Shown here: positions 1 to 10,000 of the stretch, in pieces | Numbering within the stretch: position 1 is the stretch's first letter | How the letters are laid out: each line of letters begins with the position of its first letter | Source: Rummeliibacillus sp044763875 | Lineage (GTDB): Bacteria; Bacillota; Bacilli; Bacillales_A; Planococcaceae | Length of the DNA: 64,000 nucleotides | NCBI RefSeq assembly: GCF_044763875.1 | Contig: NZ_JBIWGZ010000009.1 | Span: forward strand, 62,001-126,000 | Direction: 5' to 3' | Notes under the pieces: model-generated | Database searches by the model: none | What the model was told of the DNA's origin: nothing | Seen by the model: only the letters and a program-made list of their open reading frames with translations | Translations under genes and position numbers: made by a program

Positions 1-19
1 GTTTCACTCTGCAATCATT

Positions 20-55
20 AAAAACGCCAACTCCTTGTATAAAGAGTTGGCGTTT
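20..55 (-). terminator. Rho-independent terminator of the thioesterase gene
   Basis: A 12-bp perfect stem (22-33 with 44-55, AAACGCCAACTC/GAGTTGGCGTTT) has a 10-nt loop. On the minus strand it runs into five T. It lies 60 bp past the thioesterase stop. The plus-strand side is less T-rich. Confidence 0.8.
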
Positions 56-114
56 GATTTCACTTAGAATACATCTCTGCAATCCAGTTAGTTGAGAAAT
101 GCTATGAAGTGTAA

Positions 115-609
115 TTATTTCAATGAAAAGAATTTATGCGGCATATCTCGTTTTTCTTTACGATGTTGTCGACGTTGTGGACCAGATTCAAATAATCTCT
201 TTTCTTCTTCTGTTTCAGGAAAAATAGGTGCTACTTCCTGAGGTTTCCCATTTCCATCTACAGCTACCATCGTTACAAATGATTCAGTTGTTAATTTCTT
301 TTCTCCCGTATGAATATCTCGTGATTGTACCACGATATAAAGTTCCATAGATGAGTGGCCAGTGGAACTTACGATTGCTTCAAGTTCTAAAACTTCCCCT
401 GAGCGAACAGGAGAATAAAAATCAACGGAATCAAATGAAGCTGTAACAGTTTGCATTTTTGCATGCTTCATCGACGTAATAGCAGCAATTTCATCAATAT
501 ATGCCAAAACTTTACCGCCAAAAATTGTATTCATATGATTTGTATCTGGTGGTAATACTAATCTCGTTTGAATTGTTCTAGATTGGCTCATTGGGATAGG
601 TTCAAGCAT
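115..609 (-). CDS. Acyl-CoA thioesterase, hotdog fold (YkhA/BFIT-like)
   Basis: A 164-residue single-domain hotdog thioesterase predicted to hydrolyse acyl-CoA in the cytoplasm. The hotdog core is visible as NTIFGGKVLAYIDEIAA (around residues 28-44), followed by a TASFDSVDFYSPV strand with the conserved Asp. The C-terminal tail is basic and glutamine-rich, as in Bacillus YkhA. The reading frame can begin at a GTG at 618, but AAGGAG at 623-618 is correctly spaced only for the ATG at 609, so that start is used. It appears monocistronic with its own terminator downstream. The exact acyl chain specificity cannot be read from sequence. Confidence 0.9.
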   Translation of the reverse strand: MLEPIPMSQSRTIQTRLVLPPDTNHMNTIFGGKVLAYIDEIAAITSMKHAKMQTVTASFDSVDFYSPVRSGEVLELEAIVSSTGHSSMELYIVVQSRDIHTGEKKLTTESFVTMVAVDGNGKPQEVAPIFPETEEEKRLFESGPQRRQHRKEKRDMPHKFFSLK

Positions 610-729
610 AAACAACACTCCTTATAATTATATCTGTATCCATGCTAACTTTAATTCTGTATCAATGCAATAATTATTAACTATTTAAAGAAACATTAAG
701 TTGTTATACATTATTGTAAGGTAATTATA

Positions 730-1107
730 TTACAGCTCTGTTCTAATTGTAATAAATTTCATTTCCGTTATTTCATTCACAGCATATTTTATACCCACAC
801 GACCATGACTACTATTTTTAACACCACCATAAAGGCATATTATCAGCTCTGAAAGTTGGAACATTGTTAATAATAACAGCCCCTGCCTCCAACTCATGTC
901 ATCCTCTGCTCTCATAGCATCCTCTAAATTATTTGTAAATATACCAGCAATTAAACCTAAGTCGGAATTGTTCAATAAAGCAATAGTTTCGTCGAATGTT
1001 TCATATGAAACATTCGACACAATTGGTGCAAATGTTTCCTGACATACGATTTTCGTATCCAATTTTACATTCGTCATGACCGTTGGTGTCAAAGTACGCT
1101 ATGACAA
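730..1107 (-). pseudogene. Aldehyde dehydrogenase C-terminal remnant, frameshifted
   Basis: This minus-strand stretch encodes the last third of an NAD(P)-dependent aldehyde dehydrogenase: TPTVMTNVKLDTKIVCQETF, then YETFDETIALLNNSDLGL and, at the end, YGGVKNS...GIKYAVNEITEMKF. In the middle the family sequence continues only in another frame (ELEAGAVIINNVPTFRADNMP, about 845-900) before returning to the first, so two opposing frameshifts are present. The catalytic Cys and NAD-binding domains are missing. An in-frame TAG sits just upstream of the remnant. It is a decaying gene, unrelated to the intact aldehyde dehydrogenase at 2507-4024. Confidence 0.85.
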
Positions 1108-1222
1108 TGTTCCTCCTATGGCTACTATAGCGCATTGTTCTTTTACTTCTTCAATCTATCAATTAGAACTATTTGGGTATTATTCCTTTTGTTATAATAA
1201 ATAGTATAGCGAGGTGATATTC

Positions 1223-2047
1223 ATGACAGAATTTGATAGTATTCAAAAAACAAATGAACTTCAATCTACAGCAACACTAATGAAGCAACTTCATTCACTT
1301 GGTCTTCAAGAAGGCGATTCGATTATCGTCCACTCTTCACTTAGTCAAATGGGCTGGATCGCTGGTGCAGAACAAGCTGTAGTTGAAGCATTAATGCAAG
1401 TTATTACCCCAAAAGGAACGATTGTCATGCCTGCACAGTCTACTGCAAACTCAGAACCTTCTTATTGGTCTTTACCACCAGTACCTGAAGCATGGCATCA
1501 ACCAATTCGAGATGCAACACCGGCATATAATCCGCATTTAACATCATTACGCGGTATGGGGAAAATCGCAGAGTGTTTTTTAAGACATCCCGATACAATT
1601 CGAAGTGACCATCCTGCTCATTCTTTTATGGCATGGGGTAAAGATGCTAAAGACTGGATGAGTAGCCATCCTCTCGAGAATTCCTTTGGAGTAGAATCAC
1701 CACTTGGTAAAATGTATCAATCAGCAGTAAAAATAGTTTTAATAGGCGTTAATTACGATTCCTGTACAGCTTTACATCTTGCAGAATATTTAGCCGATCA
1801 AAAATATTATTTCGAGCAGGGCGCAGCAATTCTAGTAAACGGCAAAAGACAGTGGGTTACATACAATATGTTAGATGTAGATTCCGAGCGCTTTCCTGCT
1901 ATTGGAAAAGAATTTGAAGCACAATTTAGTAGTTCAATTCACTATGGTAAATTAGGACAAGCACGGACATGTATCATTCCTATGAGACCTTTAGTTGACT
2001 TTGGCATAGAGTGGTTGAACACTCACTCTGTTCAGCATGAACAATAA
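1223..2047 (+). CDS. AAC(3)-family aminoglycoside N-acetyltransferase-like protein
   Basis: A 274-residue member of the antibiotic N-acetyltransferase (AAC(3)/YokD/FrbF) family, which moves acetyl from acetyl-CoA to a 3-amino group of aminoglycosides or to other amines. Family hallmarks are IIVHSSLSQMGWIAGAEQAV near residue 35, PKGTIVMPAQS near 65, SDHPAHSFMAWG near 135 and LIGVNYDSCTALHLAEY near 175, which carries the conserved Asn/His region. GAGGTGAT at 1211-1218 places the start at the ATG at 1223 rather than the GTG at 1214. It stands alone, convergent with the DUF779 gene. Chromosomal Bacillales members are often not linked to clinical resistance, so a resistance role is only possible. 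Confidence 0.88.
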   Translation: MTEFDSIQKTNELQSTATLMKQLHSLGLQEGDSIIVHSSLSQMGWIAGAEQAVVEALMQVITPKGTIVMPAQSTANSEPSYWSLPPVPEAWHQPIRDATPAYNPHLTSLRGMGKIAECFLRHPDTIRSDHPAHSFMAWGKDAKDWMSSHPLENSFGVESPLGKMYQSAVKIVLIGVNYDSCTALHLAEYLADQKYYFEQGAAILVNGKRQWVTYNMLDVDSERFPAIGKEFEAQFSSSIHYGKLGQARTCIIPMRPLVDFGIEWLNTHSVQHEQ

Positions 2048-2099
2048 AAACACTCTTCTATCAGCCAGAAATTTCACTTTTCCTTTAGTGGAGAAACGT

Positions 2100-2133
2100 A
2101 AAAAAATCTCCAGTCATTAACGACTGGAGATTT
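2100..2133 (-). terminator. Terminator of the DUF779/aldehyde dehydrogenase operon
   Basis: A perfect 12-bp stem, AAATCTCCAGTC (2104-2115) with GACTGGAGATTT (2122-2133). Reading the minus strand it is followed by seven T. It lies between convergent genes and could also stop the acetyltransferase transcript on the plus strand. Confidence 0.85.
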
Positions 2134-2138
2134 CATGG

Positions 2139-2501
2139 CTATATAAGCTTTTTAACTTCTTCATACTCTTCATCTGTAAATACTCGCGAATTAGTAATGA
2201 AGTGTTTTTCCTCTACACTATCCAACGAGAAAGTTGCTCCTCTTCCATCAAGCGCATCAATTATTAGTTGCGTATGCTTCCAATAATCATATTGGCTTTT
2301 ATGCATATAAAATGGGACATCACCTATTGATCCGATATATACATCTGCAGATCCAAGTTTAAAGTCGCCTTCACTATAGCACATAGGTGCGGAGCCATCA
2401 CAACATCCACCAGATTGATAAAACATGATAGGCCCATGAATGCTTTTAATATGATCGATTAAATCGAGTGCTTCCTCTGTTGCAACTACACGTTCTACCA
2501 T
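2139..2501 (-). CDS. DUF779 domain-containing protein
   Basis: A 120-residue cytoplasmic protein of the DUF779 family. The diagnostic Cys-rich loop SGGCCDGSAPMC lies near residues 30-41. It begins 5 bp after the stop of the acetaldehyde dehydrogenase gene, so the two are almost certainly cotranscribed. This pairing is conserved in many bacteria and suggests a helper role for the dehydrogenase or a metal-binding function. The biochemical function of the family is not established. Confidence 0.9.
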   Translation of the reverse strand: MVERVVATEEALDLIDHIKSIHGPIMFYQSGGCCDGSAPMCYSEGDFKLGSADVYIGSIGDVPFYMHKSQYDYWKHTQLIIDALDGRGATFSLDSVEEKHFITNSRVFTDEEYEEVKKLI

Positions 2502-2506
2502 GAGGC

Positions 2507-4024
2507 CTAGAAGAAGCCTTGTGGTTTACGGTTGTAGTTCACTAGTAAACATTTAGTTTGTTGATAGTGATCAAGCATCATTGCGTGATTTTCACGGCCA
2601 ATACCTGATTGTTTGAAACCACCGAATGCAGCGCCTGCTGGATATTGGTGATACGTGTTAGTCCAAATACGACCAGCTTGGATTGCACGGCCTGCACGAT
2701 ATGCAAGATCACCTGAACGAGACCATACACCAGCACCTAAGCCGTATAAAGTATCATTTGCGATTTCAATTGCTTCATCGAAGTCTTTGAAAGTTGTTAC
2801 GCCAATAACCGGTCCAAATATCTCTTCTTGGAAGATACGCATTTTGTTATGACCTTTGAACACAGTAGGTTTGATGTAGTAACCATCTTCAAGACCTTCA
2901 ATTTCGTTTGCTTCACCACCGATTAAACATTCAGCGCCTTCTTCTTTACCTAATTTTAGATAAGACAGAATCTTTTGTTGTTGTTCATTTGATGCTTGAG
3001 CACCCATCATTACTTCAGTATCAAGTGGGTTACCGATATTAATAGATTCAACACGTTGTAATGCACGTTCTATGAATTTTTCATAAATAGATTCTTGGAC
3101 CAATGCACGTGAAGGACATGTACAAACTTCACCAGAATTTAAAGCAAACATTACTAATCCTTCAATTGCTTTATCCAAAAATTCATCATCTTGGTCCATA
3201 ACATCTTCAAAGAATATATTTGGGGATTTACCGCCTAGTTCAAGCGTTACAGGAATGATGTTTTCAGTTGCGTATTGCATAATTTGGCGACCTACTGCAG
3301 TTGAACCAGTGAACGCAATTTTAGAAATACGTGGATTCGTAGCAAGTGGTTTCCCTACTTCAACACCAAAACCATTTACAACATTCACAACACCAGGTGG
3401 TAATAAGTCTTGGATTAACTCAATAACAACCATTAATGAAGCAGGCGTTTGTTCTGCTGGTTTCAAAACAACGCAGTTACCAGCAGCTAATGCAGGTGCA
3501 ATTTTCCAAACTGCCATTAGGATCGGGAAGTTCCAAGGAATAATTTGACCAACAACACCTAGTGGCTCTTGGAAGTGATAGGCAACTGTGTCATTGTCTA
3601 TTTGAGAGGTACGACCTTCTTGAGCACGAATCGCACCAGCGAAATAACGGAAGTGATCAATTGCTAAAGGAATATCGGCATTTAATGTTTCACGTACAGC
3701 TTTACCATTATCCCAAGTTTCAGCAACAGCAATCTTTTCTAGATTTTCTTCTATACGATCTGCAATTTTATTTAAGATTTTGGCACGTTCTGCTGCAGAA
3801 GTTTTGCCCCAAGCATCTTTTGCTGCATGTGCTGCATCTAAAGCTAATTCAATATCTTCAGCAGTTGAACGAGCTGCTTTTGTGAAAACTTCACCATTCA
3901 CTGGTGATTTGTTTTCAAAATATTGCCCTTTTACTGGTGCTACCCATTCGCCACCGATAAAATTATCGTATTTTTCTTTGAAGTTTACGACTGCACCTTC
4001 AGTATTAGGATTTGCATAAATCAT
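2507..4024 (-). CDS. NAD+-dependent acetaldehyde dehydrogenase (AcoD/ExaC type)
   Basis: A full-length 505-residue aldehyde dehydrogenase. Landmarks are the PWNFP motif near residue 165, LKPAEQTP near 187, FTGSTAVG near 238 for NAD binding, the catalytic Glu in LELGGKSPN near 262 and the catalytic Cys in NSGEVCTCPSR near 303. The long charged N-terminus (KEKYDNFIGGEWVAPVKGQY) and the downstream DUF779 partner are typical of the AcoD/ExaC/AldB acetaldehyde dehydrogenases that oxidise acetaldehyde to acetate. AAGGGAGAG precedes the ATG at 4024. The upstream region carries an imperfect inverted repeat at 4215-4254, but no clear activator site was identified. Confidence 0.93.
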   Translation of the reverse strand: MIYANPNTEGAVVNFKEKYDNFIGGEWVAPVKGQYFENKSPVNGEVFTKAARSTAEDIELALDAAHAAKDAWGKTSAAERAKILNKIADRIEENLEKIAVAETWDNGKAVRETLNADIPLAIDHFRYFAGAIRAQEGRTSQIDNDTVAYHFQEPLGVVGQIIPWNFPILMAVWKIAPALAAGNCVVLKPAEQTPASLMVVIELIQDLLPPGVVNVVNGFGVEVGKPLATNPRISKIAFTGSTAVGRQIMQYATENIIPVTLELGGKSPNIFFEDVMDQDDEFLDKAIEGLVMFALNSGEVCTCPSRALVQESIYEKFIERALQRVESINIGNPLDTEVMMGAQASNEQQQKILSYLKLGKEEGAECLIGGEANEIEGLEDGYYIKPTVFKGHNKMRIFQEEIFGPVIGVTTFKDFDEAIEIANDTLYGLGAGVWSRSGDLAYRAGRAIQAGRIWTNTYHQYPAGAAFGGFKQSGIGRENHAMMLDHYQQTKCLLVNYNRKPQGFF

Positions 4025-4214
4025 AGTAGAATCTCTCCCTTAAATTTTATTGAAAACTCACTCACTCGAACTCGCTTACATTTATCTATATTAAACTTGG
4101 AATGAATATTCGAGGGCGCCTTCACCTATTATAATGTTCTATATCTATTAAATATTCAAATATTTTGAGCTTATTTTCGAAAGTTTTATAGATTTGTCAT
4201 ATTCTCTCTTCTTT

Positions 4215-4254
4215 ACGACTTAATCATTCTTTTTTAAGAGAATAATTAAGTCGT
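4215..4254. repeat. Imperfect inverted repeat upstream of the dehydrogenase
   Basis: ACGACTTAAT-C-ATTCT (4215-4230) pairs with AGAAT-A-ATTAAGTCGT (4239-4254), giving a 16-position stem with one mismatch and an 8-nt loop. It lies 190 bp upstream of the acetaldehyde dehydrogenase start and 145 bp downstream of the tyrosine-kinase stop. It may be a terminator or an operator. The rest of 4025-4399 shows nothing else recognisable. Confidence 0.5.
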
Positions 4255-4334
4255 GATAAATTCTGTTAACTGATAAAATATATCGATTTTTATACATGAT
4301 CCCCAGAATAAAGTAATCCAGACCACAAAGAAAT

Positions 4335-4373
4335 AACTGTCATACGGTCATTTCCATGACTTGTTTGACAGTT
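4335..4373 (-). terminator. Possible terminator after the tyrosine-kinase operon
   Basis: AACTGTCA (4335-4342) pairs with TGACAGTT (4366-4373), with a smaller GTCA/TGAC stem inside. It sits 27 bp past the kinase stop. The long T run is on the plus-strand side, so the hairpin may work in either direction and the strand is uncertain. Confidence 0.45.
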
Positions 4374-4399
4374 TTTTTAAAGTCTATTCTCTTTTTCTC

Positions 4400-5101
4400 T
4401 CATTGATATTGGTAGTGATAATGATCACGAGGTAGTGCAGAGTTATTTAATACCACACCCATGATTTTAGCTTGTGAATTAGTAAGAGACACCTTTGCTT
4501 TTATAACATCTGCTTTCTTTGCAATATTCATATCCACTATTAACAGCGTTCCATTACATTTGTGGGATAAAATTTGTGCATCTGTCACTGGTAATAAAGG
4601 TGGTGAGTCAAAGATAATAAGGTCATATTCCTGCTCTACTACTTTTATGAAAGCTTCCATTGTTTTTGAAGCAAGTAACTCTGATGGATTAGGTGGAAGA
4701 GGTCCACTAGTCATTATATATAATCCCACTATTGCAGTTTCTTGTATTGCCTTCTGAACTGTTTGCTTTCTTATCAGTACATTGGATAAACCATCTGTAT
4801 TTGATAAACGAAAAGTATGGTGTAATGTTGGTCTACGCATATCTGCATCTACTATTAAAACCTTTTTGCCTTCTTGCGCAAAAACGACGCCAATATTCGC
4901 AGCATTTGTTGACTTTCCTTCACCAGGGATGGATGATGTTACTAATAAGGTTTTTAACTCTTCATCCGTTACGGAAAATGTAATATTTGTACGTATTGTC
5001 CGAAATTGTTCGGATATGATGGATTTAGAGTCTGATATGGTAACGAGATTCCTCTCTAATTTCAAAGGTTTCTTCTTTTTGGATTTCTTAGAATGGAACA
5101 C
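4400..5101 (-). CDS. CpsD/CapB-family BY-type tyrosine-protein kinase
   Basis: A 233-residue bacterial tyrosine kinase of the CpsD/CapB/YwqD family. It has Walker A SSIPGEGKST near residue 55, Walker A' VLIVDADMRRP near 82 and Walker B DLIIFDSPP near 160. The C-terminus is a short tyrosine cluster, HYHYQYQ, the usual autophosphorylation tail. The N-terminus is lysine-rich. It starts 2 bp after the stop of the Wzz-type modulator gene, which normally provides its membrane activation domain. Such kinases control polysaccharide export and other enzymes; no glycosyltransferase gene is nearby here. Confidence 0.93.
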   Translation of the reverse strand: MFHSKKSKKKKPLKLERNLVTISDSKSIISEQFRTIRTNITFSVTDEELKTLLVTSSIPGEGKSTNAANIGVVFAQEGKKVLIVDADMRRPTLHHTFRLSNTDGLSNVLIRKQTVQKAIQETAIVGLYIMTSGPLPPNPSELLASKTMEAFIKVVEQEYDLIIFDSPPLLPVTDAQILSHKCNGTLLIVDMNIAKKADVIKAKVSLTNSQAKIMGVVLNNSALPRDHYHYQYQ

Positions 5102-5103
5102 TG

Positions 5104-5853
5104 CTATATCCTCCTTACTCTACGTGATTGAATCGATAACTTGTTTGTTTCTTTTGCAAAATTGATAGTTTTCTTATCTATAATCGGGCTAACTAATCCA
5201 ATAATCGGTAAATCTAAGATTTCCACTATATCCTGTTCAGTTTTAATTCTTGTATCAAGGGTTTCTATTAAAATCGCTATACCAATCCCCAACATCAAAC
5301 CAATAATAGCTGCGATTCCCATATTAAGCAGTTTGTTAGGTTTTGCAGCATTTGGATTTTCACTTAATTTTGCATAGGATAAAATGTTAATATTATCGAC
5401 TTTCATTAATGCTGGAATTTCATCTTTAAATATGTCAGCAATAGTGTTTGAAATTTCTACAGCTCGTGACGCTTTCGTATCTTCTACATGGACTGTAAAA
5501 ACCTGTGAATTACTTGTGTTTAAAATTGTTATTTGCTCAGTTAACTTTTCAGGAGTAATATCTAAATCTAGCTTTTCAATAACCTTTGATAAAATTAATG
5601 GGCTTTTAATAACGACATTATACGTATTAATCAACTGCAAATCAGCATCAATCTGAGACGACGCTACATACTGATTTCTCTTTTCATTTTTTTGATTGAC
5701 TAGTATTTGTGTATCCGCTGTATAAATTGGTGTTAACACAAAATAGCTAATAATTGCGGCTATACTAATCGAAACTACAGTTATCGCAATGATTAGAAAT
5801 GCGTGTCCTTTTATGATTTTAAATAAATCACTTAATTTAATAGTTGCTTCCAA
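5104..5853 (-). CDS. Wzz-domain tyrosine-kinase modulator (CapA/YwqC-like)
   Basis: A 249-residue membrane protein with two transmembrane segments (about residues 18-40 and 173-195) enclosing an extracytoplasmic domain rich in NQKNEKRNQYVASSQ-like sequence. This is the chain-length determinant (Wzz) layout of CapA/YwqC/CpsC. The proline-rich approach to the second membrane helix (ENPNAAKPNKLLN) is typical. Its cytoplasmic C-terminal tail activates the adjacent BY kinase. The kinase gene follows after 2 bp, so the two are translated together. Confidence 0.92.
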   Translation of the reverse strand: MEATIKLSDLFKIIKGHAFLIIAITVVSISIAAIISYFVLTPIYTADTQILVNQKNEKRNQYVASSQIDADLQLINTYNVVIKSPLILSKVIEKLDLDITPEKLTEQITILNTSNSQVFTVHVEDTKASRAVEISNTIADIFKDEIPALMKVDNINILSYAKLSENPNAAKPNKLLNMGIAAIIGLMLGIGIAILIETLDTRIKTEQDIVEILDLPIIGLVSPIIDKKTINFAKETNKLSIQSRRVRRI

Positions 5854-6060
5854 TTATTTCCCTCCCTTATCAGCTACCTACTACTCTCTTCTCTTAGTAG
5901 TATAGTGATTACTCTCTCAAGTTATTCATACTTTTTCATTCATATTCCTTCACTAAACAATCAAAGAAAAATGCCTGAAAAGAGATTGTGGAAGGATGAT
6001 AGTAATATTTCTATTTATTCCATCTAATATGTGCTTTCTTTAATTTATTTTCTAATATCA

Positions 6061-6113
6061 AAGGCCACTATAAAGGAAATATTCATACTACCCAACCCCT
6101 TTAAAGTGACCTT
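6061..6113. repeat. Imperfect inverted repeat between phosphatase and modulator genes
   Basis: AAGG-C-CACT-A-TAAAGG (6061-6076) pairs with CCTTTA-A-AGTG-A-CCTT (6098-6113), with two mismatches and a 21-nt loop. There is no T run on either side, so it is more likely an operator or RNA structure than a terminator. It lies in the 285-bp gap between the phosphatase and modulator genes, suggesting that the modulator-kinase pair has a separate promoter. Confidence 0.4.
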
Positions 6114-6138
6114 ACTTGTTCAGATTTATTCATTTATA

Positions 6139-6924
6139 TTACCTATTAATGTTTTTACCTACAAAAATATTCCACCATTTTTTCTTTTCTGCAATCATTG
6201 GTTCAAACGCGAGTATTTCTCTATTTGCAATAATTCGTTCATTATTTCCTAAAAAGATATCTACGTATTCAGAGCGTTTGTGTTTTTCTAAATAATTTAA
6301 CCCCTGGTCAAATAAAAATGGCCGTGATTTCAAATTGTGTACATCCGATCCATAGGTATGTACTAAATTTGCATCAATTAATTTTAAAGCTGTGTGCTGA
6401 ACAAATCTACCAAAATGCCCCATAATACTACCCCCAGTTATTTGGGAGAGGGCTCCCTGTCGAATAAGTTGCTCAAGTAGTTCAGGTTTTTCTGCAATTC
6501 CCTTATTTCGCTCGGGATGAGCAATGATTGGTACAATATTCTTTGCCATTATTCGATTAACCATTTCAAACGTATATTTAGGAACCCCGTGAGATGGTAG
6601 CTCTAGAAGTAAATATTTAGAATTAGCCAAAGTTAGTGCGCTTCCATCATCTATTTGTCTACAAATATGTTCATTTATTCGTACTTCATGTCCTTCATGT
6701 AGCTTTAAGGCGATGTTGTGTACTTCTAATCCATGTTGTAATACACCTATCCTTTCCTTAACAGTTCCTACGTCAGCATGGTAATGTGGATGAAAGGCAT
6801 GTGAAGTGAAAATGATTTCTGTAATTCCTTCAGTTGTTGCATTAATAAGCAGTTTTATTGAATCTTCTAAGCTTTTTGGCCCATCATCAACATCGAAAAT
6901 GATATGGCTATGTATATCAATCAT
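6139..6924 (-). CDS. PHP-family tyrosine-protein phosphatase (CpsB/YwqE-like)
   Basis: A 261-residue manganese-dependent phosphatase of the polymerase-and-histidinol-phosphatase fold that dephosphorylates BY kinases. Metal-binding motifs are MIDIHSHIIFDVDDGP at the N-terminus, FTSHAFHPHYH near residue 42, EGHEVRI near 80, PIIAHPERN near 132 and YGSDVHN near 195. A GTG at 6933 is in frame, but the family begins MIDIHxH and GAGG is better placed for the ATG at 6924. In Bacillus subtilis the phosphatase gene follows the kinase; here it lies upstream of the modulator and kinase genes. Confidence 0.9.
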   Translation of the reverse strand: MIDIHSHIIFDVDDGPKSLEDSIKLLINATTEGITEIIFTSHAFHPHYHADVGTVKERIGVLQHGLEVHNIALKLHEGHEVRINEHICRQIDDGSALTLANSKYLLLELPSHGVPKYTFEMVNRIMAKNIVPIIAHPERNKGIAEKPELLEQLIRQGALSQITGGSIMGHFGRFVQHTALKLIDANLVHTYGSDVHNLKSRPFLFDQGLNYLEKHKRSEYVDIFLGNNERIIANREILAFEPMIAEKKKWWNIFVGKNINR

Positions 6925-7022
6925 AATTGACACGCCCTCTTCAGAATAATTATTGTTAGCTATCTTACTTCTACTTACACTAAATGACTTCCTTTATTTA
7001 TATATGCTAAAGACGACTAATT

Positions 7023-7076
7023 AAAAAAAGCTTTAACACAAAAGAGCTAGATATATATATCTAGCTCTTTTGTGTT
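7023..7076 (-). terminator. Strong terminator after the secreted phosphoesterase gene
   Basis: A perfect palindrome runs from 7035 to 7076, with arms AACACAAAAGAGCTAGATAT and their complement. It starts inside the stop codon of the upstream gene. Reading the minus strand, seven T (7029-7023) follow shortly after. Confidence 0.9.
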
Positions 7077-10000
7077 ATTTAAACTTAAATGTTTTTATAA
7101 TGGAAAAATCACTGTACACTTTTTTACCATTTACAGTACGGTAAGCACGTACTTTATAATCATAGCTCTTTCCGGCTTTTACACGTTTCTCAATGTAATA
7201 ATTTGTTTTTCCTGACTTGATTGTAACTATATTCGAATTGTGCATTGACTTATGATCGCCACGATAAATTTCATACCCTGTTGCACCATTTGTCATTTCC
7301 CAAGATAATTTGATTGATTTCCCACTAAAATTATCAATTGCAAATTTTGCAGGTTTCGATAATTTTGGCTTAGCACTTATTGAACTTGAGTCCGTACTAT
7401 AGATTATTATGCTATCTTTTTTCTTATAAGCCTTCACTTTATAGAAGTATTGTTTTCCAGTTGTTAATTTTTGGTCTATAAATTGTACGTTGCTTTTCTT
7501 TTGATTTGTTGCTATTTGAGTGTACTTTCCATTTCGACTTTCCGAACGATATAAAATATACCCATCTGCATCAGCTACTTGTTGCCATTTCAATATGATG
7601 CTATCATACGCAGAAGAAGATGCTGCCAATCCTTTCACAGGTGATGGATTTTTGGTAAAACTTGCATAGACTGTTGTCTCTTTTTTTAACATAGTATCAA
7701 AATCAAATTCCTTTTTTAAATTTGAATCTGCATACCAACCTGTAAACGTATACCCTGATTTCTTTGGTTCAGGCATTATTTCATTATCTTGAATCGTTTT
7801 TTGTTCATAAACATGGCCATTTGGCTCTTTAACAGTTACATTATAGTCTTTGAAGCCATCGCCCTTTTTGACAGTTTGTAGGGACCAAATTGGTGAGTGT
7901 ACTTTTCCTTGATAAGCATCAGTTACTTCAGCATACCAATGATAAGTTTTATCATTTTCTAAATTACCCCATACAACACCTGCTGCCTTATTATTTTGTA
8001 CTCCTGTAACTTTTCCAATTTCATCGTTGGTGTAAACATTAACAAGTAATTTGTCAGTTGCTACTACCTTTTCTTTAGGCGTTAAATCCGTTTCAATGAC
8101 AAATTCATCTTTTCCTGGGTAATCTGTTGAATTGTAGTAATTATATTGATTTAAATATGGTGAATAGGTTTTTACATAAATCTTATTTTCAATAGGATTC
8201 ACTTGTAAAATACGCATAAATCCTTGTCCGCCATCCGGAGCGCCCGAGTAATCCGAAAGCATTTGGTATACTTTTCGATCTGTTATACCGTCATTGTTAT
8301 CGTCCATATTATCGACTAATGTTGCACTTCCAAAATAATGGCCTGACAGTACAGCAATTACGTTATTGTTCGGCTTTACAACTTTATTGAAGATAATATC
8401 ACCAACTGAACTTCTTTCCCCAGACGCCAGTAAGTATTCATGGAAATTTAAAATAGCTTTTCGATCTGGGTATTTTTTTAGAATTTGATTAACCCATGCT
8501 AAGCTGTCATCATCAATGCCCCAACCCAAATATAGCATGATAAAGTCGTTACCTTTTTCACTAATCAAATCATAGTGTCCACGATTATTTTGGTAAGAAC
8601 CACCATAATAATCTCTATCCGCAAAACGTTTTTCTCCAAAATATTTATCAAATTTCTTATAGTCATATTCAATATGATTGACATCGTGATTTCCAGCTAA
8701 AACACCATATGGGACATTAGCCGTATCAAGTGTTTTCATAGCTAAATCTGCATTCACCCATTGCCCACTTTTTGTTGAATTATCTACGATATCACCCGTA
8801 TGGAAGACGTATTTAATGTTCATTGAATCCTTTTGTGAAGCAATCCATTGCGTCATTTGTTGATAAATTAGTGGGTAACTCTTTGAATAATATTGAGTGT
8901 CCGACATCCAGACAAATGAATAATTAAATTGATTTGTGGATGCAATTTCATCTTGTATTAGTACTTGAACTTTATGATTTCTGATATAATTCGCACCTTT
9001 TACTTTTGCATTCAGCTTGAAATTCTTACTATTATCAGCAATCTTCCATTCCTGTACTTCCCATTTATTTTTGTCAAAGTTCCAAATATACATGGATACT
9101 CTACGACCAATTACCGACTTACCTTCCCAATTCACTTCAATTTCGTCATCGTTGTCTACTTCATTATCTAAAGTTACTTCAAATCGTTGATATGGATATC
9201 GATCTGTACCTGTAGTAGTTATATATTGATTATCTACTTTTGTAAGCTTGTCTACATTTGTAATGACTTTTTCCCCTTCAGAAATAATAGATTTTGGGGG
9301 CTCATTGTCTGTACTGTTTTCAAATATTTGCATATGTTTTACCTGATCCGCTTGATATTGATAAGCTCGATTAAAGGAAATATCCAATTCATCACCTGTT
9401 GGATCAGAAACAGCTACTTTTATCTTTGGCGCCAAGGAGACTTCTTTTGCATAATCTATTGGGGTAACTAGTTTTGGTACATACGGTTGTTCTTCCACTA
9501 CTTTAAATTTTGTTGTCTTTTTAGATTCATTTCCAGCATGATCTATTGCTTTAATAATAAGTGTATGTTCGCCGGGTGCTAGTGTTGCTGAAGATGTATT
9601 CATAGGTAACGTAATCTGTTCACCATCTAATGTTGTGGTAACATTCTGTACACCAGAATAGTTATCCTTGATTTCGGCATTAATCGTAAATTTCCCTTTA
9701 TAAAGTTGTCCTGCTTTAATAGATGGATTAATCAGTGGTGCTGTATTATCCACAAGTATATTTGCTTTAACTGTTTCCTTATTATTCTTCGCGACAACTA
9801 TATGCTTACCATCCTTCGCACTTTTTGTATCCCACTTATAAGCTTTTGCTGTAAACTTTTCTTCCGGAATGATAAAACTAGATTTTATTACAGGATTTGC
9901 CCCTTTGCTATCTCCCATTTTAATTTCCTTTGTAGAATCTGTATAAGCTGGATCTTGAATAACTGTACCATCGCTTAAAATAAGTCGTATGTTTTTCACA

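Noticed and set aside
3255..4105. Several plus-strand open frames opposite the acetaldehyde dehydrogenase
   Set aside because: The minus-strand protein is full length with all motifs; the opposite frames have no ribosome-binding sites and no family likeness.
8965..9978. Plus-strand frames of 68-94 residues within the large secreted-protein gene
   Set aside because: They are antisense shadows; their composition is Cys/Phe/Ile-rich and lacks a start context.
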